Shown: piece by piece, positions 26,994-35,940 of the stretch
Layout: every line of letters begins with the position of its first letter
How positions within the stretch are numbered: position 1 is the stretch's first letter
DNA from: Desulfobacca sp. 4484_104
Lineage (GTDB): Bacteria; Desulfobacterota; Desulfobaccia; Desulfobaccales; Desulfobaccaceae
DNA: 39,012 nucleotides
NCBI GenBank assembly: GCA_002049795.1
Contig: MUKC01000011.1
Location: forward strand, 1-39,012
Direction of reading: 5' to 3'
Program-made: the position numbers and the translations under genes
The notes under the pieces: model-generated
What the model was told of the DNA's origin: nothing
Seen by the model: the letters and a program-made list of their open reading frames with translations, nothing else
Databases searched by the model: none

Positions 26994-27434
26994 ATGAAAG
27001 TCAAACTGGGTTTAGTGATTATGGGGTGCCTGATCCTGCTAGCCGTTGATACCTGGGCGCAGCCCGGCAGGAGTCCAGGTGATCAAGGCGGCGGCATCCA
27101 CTACGGCATGATGTGGGCTGCCAACTCGGTTACGACCGTTTCCGGAGAAGTGACCGCAGTGGAGCAATATACCCCCGGAAGGGGTGGAAGCTTATATGGT
27201 CTGCAGTTGATCATCAAGACCGAAAAAGAGACCCTGCCGATTATTCTGGGACCGGCCTGGTATATCGCCCAGCAAGACTTTGCCCTAGCTCCTCAGGACC
27301 GCGTGGAAGTTAAAGGTTCTCGATTATCAATTCAAGGGCAGCCGACCATCCTTGCCGCTGAACTAAAAAAGGGGAATAAGATTCCAAAACTTCGGGACAG
27401 CCAGGGCCGGCCGCTCTGGACCAACCCCAGATAA
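26994..27434 (+). CDS. Exported small OB/MamS-like domain protein of unknown function
   Basis: A 146-residue protein with a signal peptide (residues 3-22, ending DTWAQ). The mature part reads VSGEVTAVEQYT, LQLIIKTEKETLPIILGPAWY, DRVEVKGS, PTILAAELKKGNKI and LRDSQGRPLW. This strand pattern resembles the small periplasmic domain of magnetosome proteins MamS/MamX and similar OB-fold 'DNA-binding' annotations; the match is from memory. No heme CxxCH is present. It sits between the ABC-2 pair and the TolC gene (104 and 32 bases away), so it may belong to the export system. ATG 26994 is chosen over upstream in-frame codons for signal-peptide fit. Confidence 0.65.
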   Translation: MKVKLGLVIMGCLILLAVDTWAQPGRSPGDQGGGIHYGMMWAANSVTTVSGEVTAVEQYTPGRGGSLYGLQLIIKTEKETLPIILGPAWYIAQQDFALAPQDRVEVKGSRLSIQGQPTILAAELKKGNKIPKLRDSQGRPLWTNPR

Positions 27435-27466
27435 AGCGTCATTTTTTGCACCTGACGGAGAAGTTG

Positions 27467-28819
27467 ATGTATTTCACTAGAAAGAAGCTGTCAACTCTGG
27501 GGTTCGCGGCTGCTGCGATTTTTTTTCTTCTGGCTGGAGATCTGACGGCATCGGAAAAGGTTTACCAGGCCCTAAGCCTGGATGACTGCCTGGCCCTGGC
27601 CCGAGAGAAAAACCCGACCTTGGGCGCGGCCCGGGAGCGGGTGCGGGAACTGATGGCGGACTATGAGGCGGCCCGCTCCCAGTTCTTCCCGAAGCTGACG
27701 CTGATTTCCTATTACCAACGCCTAGAAACTGACCGCCTCTCTCCCGGCGGCGCGGCCACCACCCAGAATCTGTTCGGCCGGGAGGGCCTGACCAGCCTGA
27801 TCGGCAAACAGATCGTCTTCGATGGCCTGCAAACCTATTACAACACCAAGGCGGCCACCTTGGGCCGGAAGGCGCAGCACCAGGAGGTGGCGCGGACCGC
27901 GGAGGAAGTGGCTTTTTTGGCCACAGAGGCCTTCTACCGCCTGCTGGAAGCCAAAGAAGATGTCCGGGTGGCGGAGACCGCCTTACAGGAACGCCGGGAA
28001 TTTCTGGAAATCACCGAGGCCTTTTTCCGGGCCGGGAAGGTTACCCGGGTGGACGCGTTTAAGGCCCGCTCCCAGGTTCTGGAGGCGGAGCAGGGACTGG
28101 TGGAAGCGGGTAACGCCGTGCGCCTGGCCCGAGAAATCCTGGCCCGCACCCTGGGGTTGGAGGATAAGGTCCAAATCGACATTCGGGGGAAGTTGCCACG
28201 GACATTGGTGGCAGCTCCAAACTTTGAGGCGTTGTGGCAGCAGACGGAGAAAAATAACCCGGAAATCAAGCGCCTTAAACTAGAGATAGCCCAGAGCCAG
28301 GCCCTGGTCAAGGCGGCCCAGGGTGGCTACTTTCCCGAAGTCAGCCTGCAAGGTAGCGTCGGGGTACGCCACCGGGACGTGGGCGGCACCAAGGATGAGT
28401 GGCTGGGCGGGGTGTTCATGGAATTTCCCTTCTTTGAAGGCGGGTTAACCAAGGCCCAGGTGACCAAAGCGGCCTCGCAATACCGACAACTGCTGGAAAC
28501 ACAGCGGGAGCGGCTCGATGCCCTGCGGGTGGAACTGATGTCCGGCTGGAAGCTTCAGGAAGACGCCCGGAAGGGAGTAGCCGCTTCCCGGCAAAACGTG
28601 GTTGCCACGGAAGAAGCTTACCAGAGCGCCCTAGCCCTTTACCGGGTGGGGAAAGCTGTCGGCCTGGACGTGCTGACCGCGGAACTAGAGCTGACCCGGG
28701 CCCGTCTCGGTCTCATCAGCTACCAGGTGGCCTATGAGATCGGCCGGGCCAAGGTGCGGCAGATCATCGGGGGCAGTGCGGCCGAAACAGAGATAAAACC
28801 ACGCCAGGAGGGGAAATGA
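27467..28819 (+). CDS. TolC-family outer-membrane efflux protein
   Basis: A 450-residue protein with a signal peptide (about 1-28, LGFAAAAIFFLLAGDLTAS). It then has the two helical-repeat halves of the TolC/OEP family, with LSLDDCLALAREKNPTLGAARERVREL at the start and a matching YQSALALYRVGKAVGLDVLTAELELTRARL near the end. It forms the trimeric outer-membrane duct. ATG 27467 has a GGAG site; an upstream TTG at 27446 was not chosen. Its stop overlaps the next ATG, tying it to the membrane fusion protein. Confidence 0.93.
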   Translation: MYFTRKKLSTLGFAAAAIFFLLAGDLTASEKVYQALSLDDCLALAREKNPTLGAARERVRELMADYEAARSQFFPKLTLISYYQRLETDRLSPGGAATTQNLFGREGLTSLIGKQIVFDGLQTYYNTKAATLGRKAQHQEVARTAEEVAFLATEAFYRLLEAKEDVRVAETALQERREFLEITEAFFRAGKVTRVDAFKARSQVLEAEQGLVEAGNAVRLAREILARTLGLEDKVQIDIRGKLPRTLVAAPNFEALWQQTEKNNPEIKRLKLEIAQSQALVKAAQGGYFPEVSLQGSVGVRHRDVGGTKDEWLGGVFMEFPFFEGGLTKAQVTKAASQYRQLLETQRERLDALRVELMSGWKLQEDARKGVAASRQNVVATEEAYQSALALYRVGKAVGLDVLTAELELTRARLGLISYQVAYEIGRAKVRQIIGGSAAETEIKPRQEGK

Positions 28820-29979
28820 AGCGCCTGCCCGGAGGCAAGAAGACCATCCTGATTGCGGTCGGTCTCGTTTTTTTACTTTTACTGGGTTATCGTCTGTTCC
28901 TCTACTGCCCCGCAGTCCCGGTGATGGTGGTAAAGCCGACGGAAGTCCAGGGCCAGGTGAAAGGACCGGGCACGGTCCAATCCAAGGTGCCGGTAACGGT
29001 GAGCACCAAGATTACCGGTATCATCGAAAAACTCTATGCCGATCAGGGCGACCGGGTGAGCAAAGGCCAACTCCTGGCGGAATTGGACGCCGTGGAACTC
29101 AAGGCCAAAACGGCTTCGGCCCAGGCCGCCCGCCACCGGTCCCAGCGGGAGCTTAAGCGAGCCCAGGCGGACGTGGGCAAGGCCCAGGCCAATCTGGCCC
29201 TGGCTCAGAGCAACTACCGTCGGGACCTGGAGGTGTTCAAGCTCGGTTACATCTCTGAAGCGGCCATGGACATTACCCGGGCCCAGTTGCGTTTAGCGGA
29301 AAGCGAACAGGCCGCGGCCCTGGCCCAGGTGTCAGCGCAGGCCGCGGCCGCGGCCCAGGCAGAGTCGGAAGTCAAGGCCTCCGAAGCCTTGCTGAGTTAC
29401 ACTCGGATATCGGCTCCTATGGACGGCCTGATTACTGCACGTCAGGCGGAAGTGGGAAGCACGGTATCACCGGGCGTGCGCATCTTTCAGATGGTGGACC
29501 TGGATACCATCTGGATCGCGGCCTGGATCGACGCCAGCCAGATCGCCCCGCTCCAGGAGGGGCAAAAGGCCGCTATCCGCCTGCGTTCCGGACGCCATTA
29601 CCAGGGGCAGGTGGCCCGACTCAACCGAGAGGCCGACACGGTGACCCGGGAATTGCAAGTTGATGTCAGACTTGACACTCTTCCAGATCCGCTGGTCATT
29701 GGCGAAGAGGCAGAAGTTATCATCGCTACTGGCCGGCAACAAGCCCTGGCCGTGCCTTTGACCGCCATCGTCAGCCGCCGGGAACGAACCGGCGTCATGT
29801 TGGTGGAGCAGGGCCGTCTGACCTTCCGTCCGGTCACCGTGGGACTGAATGACGGCCAAAAAATCGCCGTTTCGGAAGGGCTCAAGGAAGGAGACCTGGT
29901 GGTGGCCCAGCCAGTTAATCTCCCGCCGAGCAGCCGGGTCAAGGCGGTGGTCAAGACTCCGGAAGGCAAGGGCAACTGA
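28816..29979 (+). CDS. HlyD/DevB-type periplasmic membrane fusion protein
   Basis: A 387-residue adaptor with an N-terminal anchor (residues 10-28, ILIAVGLVFLLLLGYRLFL). The first half of a lipoyl domain reads VKGPGTVQSKVPVTVSTKITGII, and a long Ala/Gln-rich coiled coil spans about 85-195. The second lipoyl half is YTRISAPMDGLITARQAEVGSTV, and beta-barrel and membrane-proximal domains follow. It links an inner-membrane ABC transporter to TolC. The ATG overlaps the TolC stop (ATGA), and the stop overlaps the next ATG by one base (TGATG). Position before a DevC-type permease supports a DevB-like role. Confidence 0.92.
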   Translation: MKRLPGGKKTILIAVGLVFLLLLGYRLFLYCPAVPVMVVKPTEVQGQVKGPGTVQSKVPVTVSTKITGIIEKLYADQGDRVSKGQLLAELDAVELKAKTASAQAARHRSQRELKRAQADVGKAQANLALAQSNYRRDLEVFKLGYISEAAMDITRAQLRLAESEQAAALAQVSAQAAAAAQAESEVKASEALLSYTRISAPMDGLITARQAEVGSTVSPGVRIFQMVDLDTIWIAAWIDASQIAPLQEGQKAAIRLRSGRHYQGQVARLNREADTVTRELQVDVRLDTLPDPLVIGEEAEVIIATGRQQALAVPLTAIVSRRERTGVMLVEQGRLTFRPVTVGLNDGQKIAVSEGLKEGDLVVAQPVNLPPSSRVKAVVKTPEGKGN

Positions 29980-31175
29980 TGGACCTGGCCATCAGAGACC
30001 TGAAGCTCCACAAGGGCCGCTTTCTGGCCACGATCATCGGCGTCGGCATGCTGTTCACCATTGTCCTGACCATGAATGGCATCTATCGGGGCAATATCTC
30101 TGATGGCATCGCCATCATCGCCCATACCGGCCCTGACCTTTGGGTGGTGGAGCGGGATCGGGGCGGCCCCTTCAACGAGCAGTCCAGCATGTCGGAATTT
30201 TTTCACTACAGCGTGGCCGCGGTGCCGGGGGTGCAAAAGGCCAGCCCGTTCATCTATTACCCGGTGGAAAGGCAGATCAAAGGGGAAAGTCGGCGCTTCA
30301 GCATCATTGGCTATGACGTGTTCGGCGGCATGGGAGGGCCGCGGCAGCTCACTCAGGGCCGGGCCATCAACCAGGCCCACTATGAAATGGTGGCCCATGC
30401 GAAACTGGGACTGAAGCTGGGGGATCAGGTGCCGCTCGGACTTCATACCTTTACCGTGGTGGGCCTGACCCGGGAGGCCGTGGCCACCGATGGCGAAGCC
30501 CTGGTCTATCTGTCCCTGGCCGACGCCCAGGAAATCCTGTTCCAGCGTGACAATGAAGCTATCCGCAACCAGCGTCTCCGCCTGAGGCACAGCCTTACGC
30601 AAGAGGGCCTGTCCCCGGCCCAGGCAGACAAACTGCTCCCGGCAGTTCAGCCCGATACCCATCTGGTAAACGCCATCCTGGTGCAATTGGCCCCGGGAGC
30701 CAATCCGGCTCAGGTTGCTAAACACATTGAAGACTGGCTGTATTTTTCCGTTTTTACCACGGCACAGGAAATCCAGTTGGTGATCCGGGGCCGTCTGGCC
30801 CGTATGAGCTCCCAACTGCTGTTCTTCCGGGTTCTGTTGCTAATCGTCTCGGCGGTCATTATCTCGCTGGTGATATATACCTTCACCATGGAAAAGATCC
30901 GCAGCATTGCGGTGATGAAGCTTATTGGCGCGCCCAACCTGGTCATCGTCCGGATGATCATGGAACAGTCGCTGTTCATGACCCTGAGCAGCTTTCTGCT
31001 GGGCCTGCTGATTATACATAGTATTGTGCATCTATTCCCCCGTAAGATATTGCTCCTTCCCCCGGATACACTGCTCACCTTCGCGGTGGCCCTATTGGGC
31101 GGCATTATCGCCAGTGTTCTGGGTATCTGGCAGGTTCTCAAGACCGAACCGGCCATGGCCCTGGGAGGGCAGTGA
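29979..31175 (+). CDS. DevC/MacB-type FtsX-fold ABC permease
   Basis: A 398-residue permease with four membrane segments. The first is at about 16-35 (FLATIIGVGMLFTIVLTMNG). A large periplasmic domain spans about 40-270. Three segments lie near the C terminus, including VLLLIVSAVIISLVIYTFTMEKIRSIAVMKLIGA, the FtsX signature. This topology matches MacB/DevC mechanotransmission transporters, in which the ATPase drives the periplasmic part instead of moving substrate across the inner membrane. The overlap with both neighbours indicates tight coupling. The substrate is unknown. Confidence 0.9.
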   Translation: MDLAIRDLKLHKGRFLATIIGVGMLFTIVLTMNGIYRGNISDGIAIIAHTGPDLWVVERDRGGPFNEQSSMSEFFHYSVAAVPGVQKASPFIYYPVERQIKGESRRFSIIGYDVFGGMGGPRQLTQGRAINQAHYEMVAHAKLGLKLGDQVPLGLHTFTVVGLTREAVATDGEALVYLSLADAQEILFQRDNEAIRNQRLRLRHSLTQEGLSPAQADKLLPAVQPDTHLVNAILVQLAPGANPAQVAKHIEDWLYFSVFTTAQEIQLVIRGRLARMSSQLLFFRVLLLIVSAVIISLVIYTFTMEKIRSIAVMKLIGAPNLVIVRMIMEQSLFMTLSSFLLGLLIIHSIVHLFPRKILLLPPDTLLTFAVALLGGIIASVLGIWQVLKTEPAMALGGQ

Positions 31176-31858
31176 TGGCGGTCCTGGAGATCACCGGCCT
31201 GACCAAAATTTTTGGCAGCGGCCGCCTGGAAGTGCGGGCCCTCGATAAGGTCAGCCTCGCCATCCAGGCCGGGGAACTGGCGGCCCTGATGGGCCCCTCG
31301 GGGTCGGGCAAGACCACTTTGCTCCTTTGTATCAGCCTAATCCTCGAACCTACTGCCGGTTCCGTGGTCTTCGACGGGGAAACCATTTATCAGGACGGCT
31401 GGACCGGGCTGGACGTCCGCCGCCGGCGCCGGGAAAAGATCGGCTTCGTGTTCCAGGCTGCCAACCTGATCCCCTTTCTTACGGCCCGAGAAAACGTGCT
31501 CTTCCCGCTCAATCTGGTGGGTCTCGATAAGAAGGCAGCCGAGCGTCGGGTGAGGGAGCTGCTGGATTACATGGAAATTGCCGAGCGGTCCCATTACCTG
31601 CCGGCCCTGCTTTCCGGCGGCGAGCAGCAGCGGGTGGCCATTGCCCGGGCCCTGGCCAACCGGCCCAAACTCATCCTGGCCGATGAACCAACCGCCTCCC
31701 TGGACACCGCCCGGGGCCAGAAGGTTATGGAAATGCTTAAGAAAATCGCCCGGGAGAACCAGACCGCAGTGATCACCGTCACCCACGATGCCCGGATGAT
31801 CGAAGGCTTCGACCAGATCTATCACCTTGAAGACGGCAGACTGAAAAACCAAGTCTAA
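31175..31858 (+). CDS. DevA/MacB/LolD-type ABC ATPase
   Basis: A 227-residue ATPase. Walker A is GPSGSGKTT at 40-48. The Q-loop is VFQAANLIPFLT, the signature is LSGGEQQRVAIARAL, Walker B is LILADEPTASLD, and the switch is VTHD. Length and sequence fit the LolD/MacB/DevA group that pairs with FtsX-fold permeases. ATG 31175 shares one base with the permease stop and has GGAGG at good spacing; GTG 31172 is less likely. It is the last gene of the operon. No clear T-run terminator was seen in the following 230 bases. Confidence 0.93.
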   Translation: MAVLEITGLTKIFGSGRLEVRALDKVSLAIQAGELAALMGPSGSGKTTLLLCISLILEPTAGSVVFDGETIYQDGWTGLDVRRRRREKIGFVFQAANLIPFLTARENVLFPLNLVGLDKKAAERRVRELLDYMEIAERSHYLPALLSGGEQQRVAIARALANRPKLILADEPTASLDTARGQKVMEMLKKIARENQTAVITVTHDARMIEGFDQIYHLEDGRLKNQV

Positions 31859-32090
31859 TACCGTTTTTTAGTTTTTAGTTGAAATACTTAATCTAATCAA
31901 TATATTAAGCTATGAGTTTATTGCATTTGAATAAAGACCTGGTATAAAAGCCTCTCCTCCCGATTCTGCGGGGCGCTGAGCCAGTCCACAGTCATATCCC
32001 CTCAGGGGCCGAGTCCAAGCGCTTTTATCCCTTAGGTCCCACTCCCTGGAACGGGAACGCCAGGCAAGGCCAAGCTTTCGGTAGATTATG

Positions 32091-33761
32091 TTATCTTCCT
32101 GCCATCATGGCCGCGATATCCTCGCTAACCGTGCCGATGGGCTTGATATCAAACTTTTCTACCAGTACTTTAGCCACGTTGGGGGACAAGAAGGCTGGCA
32201 GGGTGGGTCCCAGCCGCATGCCCTTGACACCCAGATAAAGCAGGGCCAAGAGTACGGTTACCGCCTTTTGTTCATACCAGGCGATATCGTACGACACCGG
32301 CAGGTCATTGATATCATTAAGTCCAAACGCCTCTTTGAGCTTCAGGGCGATAACCGCCAGGGAATAGGAGTCGTTGCACTGGCCGGCGTCCAGGATGCGG
32401 GGAATGCCGCCGATGTCGCCCAGGTGCAGTTTGTTGTAGCGATATTTGGCGCACCCAGCAGTGAGGATCACCGTGTCCTTGGGAAGGTTTGCGGCCACTT
32501 CGGTGTAGTAGTTGCGTGACTTTTGACGCCCGTCGCACCCGGCCATGACCACGAAGCGCTTAATGGCACCGGACTTTACGGCATCAATGACCTTATCTGC
32601 CAGGGCCAGCACCTGATTATGGGCGAATCCACCGACAATCTTGCCCGATTCTATCTGGGTCGGCGGTTCGGATTTCTTGGCCAACGCAATAACCGCGGAA
32701 AAGTCTTTCATACCCCCTTGGGGCCGGTCGGCGATATGCTTGGCGCCTGGATAGTTGACCACCCCGGTAGTAAATAGCCGGTCTAGATAGGTGTTTTCTT
32801 TTTTAATAGGAATCAGACAGTTGGTGGTTAGAATGATGGGGCCGTTGAATGACTCGAACTCTTTGTTCTGGTGCCACCAGGAATTGCCGTAATTGCCTAC
32901 AAAGTGTTTGTACTGCTTGAAGGCGGGATAGTAATTGGCGGGCAGCATTTCCCCGTGGGTGTAAACCTCAACCCCGGTCCCCTGGGTCTGCTCCAGCAGC
33001 TCGGCCATGTCTTTCAGGTCATGTCCACTGATGAGGATGCCGGGATGGTGTCTAACGCCAATATTGACTTCGGTGATCTCGGGATGACCATAGGTACTCG
33101 TATTGGCTTCGTCCAACAGGGCCATGGTCGTGACGCCTGTCTCGCCAGCCTTCATGACCATGGCGATCATCTCATCCACGGAAAGATCTTTGGTAGTAGA
33201 GGCCAGGGCCTCCATCAGGAAGCCGTAGATCTCGTCTTTTTCGTAGCCGAGGATGGCGGCGTGATCGGCGTATGCCGCGATGCCCTTGCCACCGATAATG
33301 AGCAGCTCCCGCAATGACCGGACATCCTCATTTTGGGTAGCCGTAATGCGCAGTTCATCAGATTTGGCCTGGGCCAAAATTTCATTGTGGTCACCCGAAT
33401 ACCAGGTAGCGCAATCCGGAAGCGCCTCGGCAAAGTCCTTGCCGAACTTTTGCTGATAAGCGGCTAGAAATTTCTTTTTGACCTCTTCCCGAACCTTAAG
33501 AGCTTCTTTAATCTTACTGATGAGGACCTCATCGTCCCAGGCGACATTGGTAATGGTAGTAAACAGCATCTTGCAGATGAACAGGCCGGCTTTTCGGTCA
33601 ACCGTACCCAGTTCTTTCAGTTTTTCCCCGTATACCGAAATCCCTTTGCAGACGTAGATAAGCAGGTCTTGGAGGTCTGCGGTTTCCTCGGGCTTGCCGC
33701 ACACTCCCTTGACCGTACAGCCTTGATTCTTGGCGGTCTCCTGACATTGAAAACAAAACAT
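32091..33761 (-). CDS. hcp: Hybrid-cluster protein (hydroxylamine reductase / NO reductase)
   Basis: A 556-residue protein. The N terminus carries the iron-sulfur ligands C3, C6, C15 and C21 ([15 protein letters not shown] then GVCG). The hybrid-cluster half follows, with segments [22 protein letters not shown]-like [12 protein letters not shown], and [14 protein letters not shown]. Length is normal. The family reduces hydroxylamine in vitro and NO to N2O or acts in protein S-nitrosylation. It is the last gene of a minus-strand operon (34541-35275, 33793-34518, hcp; gaps of 22 and 31 bases), with its likely electron donor just upstream. A 331-base gap separates it from the neighbouring efflux cluster's end. 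Confidence 0.96.
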   Translation of the reverse strand: MFCFQCQETAKNQGCTVKGVCGKPEETADLQDLLIYVCKGISVYGEKLKELGTVDRKAGLFICKMLFTTITNVAWDDEVLISKIKEALKVREEVKKKFLAAYQQKFGKDFAEALPDCATWYSGDHNEILAQAKSDELRITATQNEDVRSLRELLIIGGKGIAAYADHAAILGYEKDEIYGFLMEALASTTKDLSVDEMIAMVMKAGETGVTTMALLDEANTSTYGHPEITEVNIGVRHHPGILISGHDLKDMAELLEQTQGTGVEVYTHGEMLPANYYPAFKQYKHFVGNYGNSWWHQNKEFESFNGPIILTTNCLIPIKKENTYLDRLFTTGVVNYPGAKHIADRPQGGMKDFSAVIALAKKSEPPTQIESGKIVGGFAHNQVLALADKVIDAVKSGAIKRFVVMAGCDGRQKSRNYYTEVAANLPKDTVILTAGCAKYRYNKLHLGDIGGIPRILDAGQCNDSYSLAVIALKLKEAFGLNDINDLPVSYDIAWYEQKAVTVLLALLYLGVKGMRLGPTLPAFLSPNVAKVLVEKFDIKPIGTVSEDIAAMMAGR

Positions 33762-33792
33762 GGTTTATCCTCCGTTGAATAATATAAGCTAT

Positions 33793-34518
33793 TTAAGCAG
33801 CCAATTGATCCCGTTGCAGCACCTGGCCCTGGCGGCTGATGACGATTTGCTCCAGGGCCACTTTCCGGCCCGCCGCAGCCCGGGCCTTTTCCACGATCCC
33901 GGCTAAGCCAGAGCAGCAAGGCACTTCCATAATCGCCACGGTAATGCTCTTGACGGCGGCATCCCGGAAGATCTCGGTTAATTTATCCAGATATTCCTGG
34001 GGGTCGTCGAATTTAGGGCAGCCAATCAGCACCACCTTGCCGGACAATAGCTCCTGGTGCAGCCAGGGATAGGCTACCCCGGCGCAGTCGGCCAGGACCA
34101 GGAGATCAGCCCCTGATAAAAACGGGGCCTTAGGCGGCACCAGTTTAATCTTGATGGGCCAGTGGGACAGCGCCGAGCCCGTCGGCGCTGCCAGGGTCGG
34201 CGCCGTCTGAAGCGGACTAAAAGTCTGCACCTGAGCCGCAGGGCAGCCGCGGGCCGGTGGCTCGGCCGGGGGCCGGGACTCTAGGTGGACCTCCACCGCC
34301 TCGACATCATAGTCCTCGGCCTCGCGTTCGACGATTCGCAAGGCCCCGGTCGGACATTCCCCCAAACAGGCCCCCAGACCGTCACAGTATTTTTCTGCCA
34401 CCAACCGGGCCTTGCCGTCAATCACCTGGATGGCGGCCTCGGCACAGGCCGGCACACACTGCCCGCAGCCGTCGCAGAGGTCTTCATCGATCTCGATTAT
34501 TTTACGTCGGATTTTCAT
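33793..34518 (-). CDS. Ferredoxin-type 4Fe-4S protein, likely electron partner of Hcp
   Basis: A 241-residue protein. The first cluster has C15, C18, C21 and C25 (CDGCGQCVPAC). The second is CDGLGACLGECP with C45, C51 and C55 only, since Leu replaces the expected second Cys. It may therefore hold a 3Fe or unusually ligated cluster; I recall the same CDGLGAC form in relatives. A Pro/Ala-rich linker (about 80-115) leads to a C-terminal domain with LVLADCAGVAYPWLH, LIGCPKFDD and VPCCSGLAGI, which has four more Cys. It lies directly before hcp and is presumably its electron donor. Confidence 0.85.
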   Translation of the reverse strand: MKIRRKIIEIDEDLCDGCGQCVPACAEAAIQVIDGKARLVAEKYCDGLGACLGECPTGALRIVEREAEDYDVEAVEVHLESRPPAEPPARGCPAAQVQTFSPLQTAPTLAAPTGSALSHWPIKIKLVPPKAPFLSGADLLVLADCAGVAYPWLHQELLSGKVVLIGCPKFDDPQEYLDKLTEIFRDAAVKSITVAIMEVPCCSGLAGIVEKARAAAGRKVALEQIVISRQGQVLQRDQLAA

Positions 34519-34540
34519 GTTTTTCTCCGTAATTGGTTGA

Positions 34541-35275
34541 TCATAGTAATTTCAGCAATACCCGCCGGGCCAACGCCTGGCCGCTGTCGGTCAAGAAGGC
34601 CTTGTCAATCTTGGCGGCCAGCCGGTCCCGGTCAAGGGGGGCCTTTTCCTGTTGTTCTTCCAGGTTGACGATTAGATCGGCATCGTAAAGCGCCTTGAAA
34701 TTGGTGGCTTCCTGGGGCCGGGGCTGGTGGTGATGTCTGACGATGTCGCAGACCTCGTCGATCAGCTCAGGCCGAGCCCCGAGTTGCTCCAAAATCTGCC
34801 GCGCCACTGGCGGCCCTTCCTGTTCGTGGTACCGGGCCGCAGTGTTTTGATGTTTTCTCTCCGCTTCCTTGATGCCGATATCATGCAGATAGGCGGCGCA
34901 CAGAATCACCGCCATATTGGCCTGCTCATTCTTGCCGATCTCTTCGGCATAACGGGCCACCCGCCGGGCATGATTGATGCGCCGGAAATCCTGGCCAAAA
35001 TAACGCTTCATGGCAATAGCCACCCGGTCTTTAAGCAGATCATCCCGCTTAGCCAATAGTTCCGGCGACAGCTCCCCCAAGCACTGTTCGGCATATTTGC
35101 AATACGTCGCGCAGCCGAAATCAATTTTGGGGTTCAACACCCGATGCCCGCAGTTCTTGCACCGCCGACTGGGCTCATCTTTAAAAAATTCGATCTCGCC
35201 GCCACACTCCGGACATTTGCTCTCAAAGATCGCCCCTGGCTTCCAGTAGCGACTATCTTGACCCGGACATTGCAT
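34541..35275 (-). CDS. HD-domain phosphohydrolase with N-terminal zinc ribbon
   Basis: A 244-residue protein. A zinc-ribbon-like part has CPECGG at 21-26 and CKNCGHRV, and a further CATYCKYAEQC segment follows. An HD-superfamily domain then has HARRVARYAEEI, AAYLHDIGIKEAE and the later VRHHHQPRPQEATN with YDADLIVNLEEQ. These are the HD metal ligands in their usual order, so it is a metal-dependent phosphohydrolase of unknown substrate, not HD-GYP. It is the first gene of the hcp operon, which suggests a stress-related nucleotide or regulatory role. That suggestion is inference from position only. Confidence 0.8.
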   Translation of the reverse strand: MQCPGQDSRYWKPGAIFESKCPECGGEIEFFKDEPSRRCKNCGHRVLNPKIDFGCATYCKYAEQCLGELSPELLAKRDDLLKDRVAIAMKRYFGQDFRRINHARRVARYAEEIGKNEQANMAVILCAAYLHDIGIKEAERKHQNTAARYHEQEGPPVARQILEQLGARPELIDEVCDIVRHHHQPRPQEATNFKALYDADLIVNLEEQQEKAPLDRDRLAAKIDKAFLTDSGQALARRVLLKLL

Positions 35276-35385
35276 GGTTTCCTCCTCTTTAATTTTAATG
35301 ATTATGCCCTTAGCTCAGTAAAAATTGCGGAGATTTAGTAAAATCCCCCCTTGAACGGCAATTTCTCCCTTGAAGTGATCAAAGT

Positions 35386-35402
35386 CCCCTTTATTAAAGG
35401 GG
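35386..35402. repeat. Small hairpin (CCCCTTT / AAAGGGG)
   Basis: A 7-bp stem, CCCCTTT at 35386-35392 and AAAGGGG at 35396-35402, lies within a purine/pyrimidine-rich stretch (35340-35425) with repeated TCCCC and GGGGGATTT words. It is upstream of the HD gene and may be a dispersed repeat or a terminator for the cupin gene read on the minus strand. Only the pairing is seen. Confidence 0.5.
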
Positions 35403-35512
35403 GATTTAGGGGAATTTTAATCCTTTCTCAAAAATTTAGCGGAGTTAGGGACATAATCGATAATTTTATAAAACGATGATTCTAATAATTATGCTGTTAG
35501 AATCCAGCCACC

Positions 35513-35830
35513 TCAAATCGGCGGGGCAATGGTAACCAGCAGCCGCAGATCTGTATGAGCTTTCAAACCATAGGGCTTGCTGATGTCGCAGACTAAGACA
35601 TCACCGGCTTCGGCCATCAGAGTGGTACCGTCGGCCCCTAGAAATTCCCCCCGGCCTTCCAGCACGGCCAGACTTATCTGACCGTCGAGGTTATGGGCAT
35701 GCACCGGCAGCTCCTGACCGGCCCGGAAATTGAAATTGAGAATCTTAAAATAGGGCGAGTCATTGACCAGCAGCCGTTTCAGACCTTTATCATCAAAGCC
35801 ACTTTCAGCATAAAGATTGATTTTCTTCAT
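35513..35830 (-). CDS. Small cupin-domain protein
   Basis: A 105-residue single-domain cupin. The first cupin motif is GQELPVHAHNLDGQISLAVLEG and the second is EAGDVLVCDISKPYGL. Metal ligands appear as H..H near 53-55, but the usual downstream Glu and His of motif 1/2 are not obvious, so metal binding is uncertain. Its role is unknown. It is divergent from the Crp/Fnr gene across a TTGAC-N4-GTCAA palindrome. A TTGCGC / TATAAA or TATATT pair on its strand (35905-35933) could be its promoter, so regulation by that protein is plausible. Confidence 0.82.
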   Translation of the reverse strand: MKKINLYAESGFDDKGLKRLLVNDSPYFKILNFNFRAGQELPVHAHNLDGQISLAVLEGRGEFLGADGTTLMAEAGDVLVCDISKPYGLKAHTDLRLLVTIAPPI

Positions 35831-35940
35831 CGCCTTTTGCTCCTTCTCTCGATTATAATGCTGATAGCCCGCCGCTATGCTAACTTTTGCTTCCTAGCCG
35901 GGCGTTTATAATTAATATAATCACCAGGCGCAAAATCGCC

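Noticed and set aside
29598-30815. Long minus-strand open frame (405 codons) across the fusion-protein and permease genes
   Set aside because: It lies antisense to two well-supported genes and its translation shows no recognisable domain; long antisense frames are common in this composition.
31950-32065. tRNA- or riboswitch-like structure after the DevA-type gene
   Set aside because: There are local pairings (CCCC/GGGG and CCTGG/CCAGG) but no cloverleaf, TPsiC loop or known riboswitch core.
35370-35382. TTGA-N5-TCAA as a second Crp/Fnr site upstream of the hcp operon
   Set aside because: The half-sites are one base too close for the Fnr-type 14-bp format.
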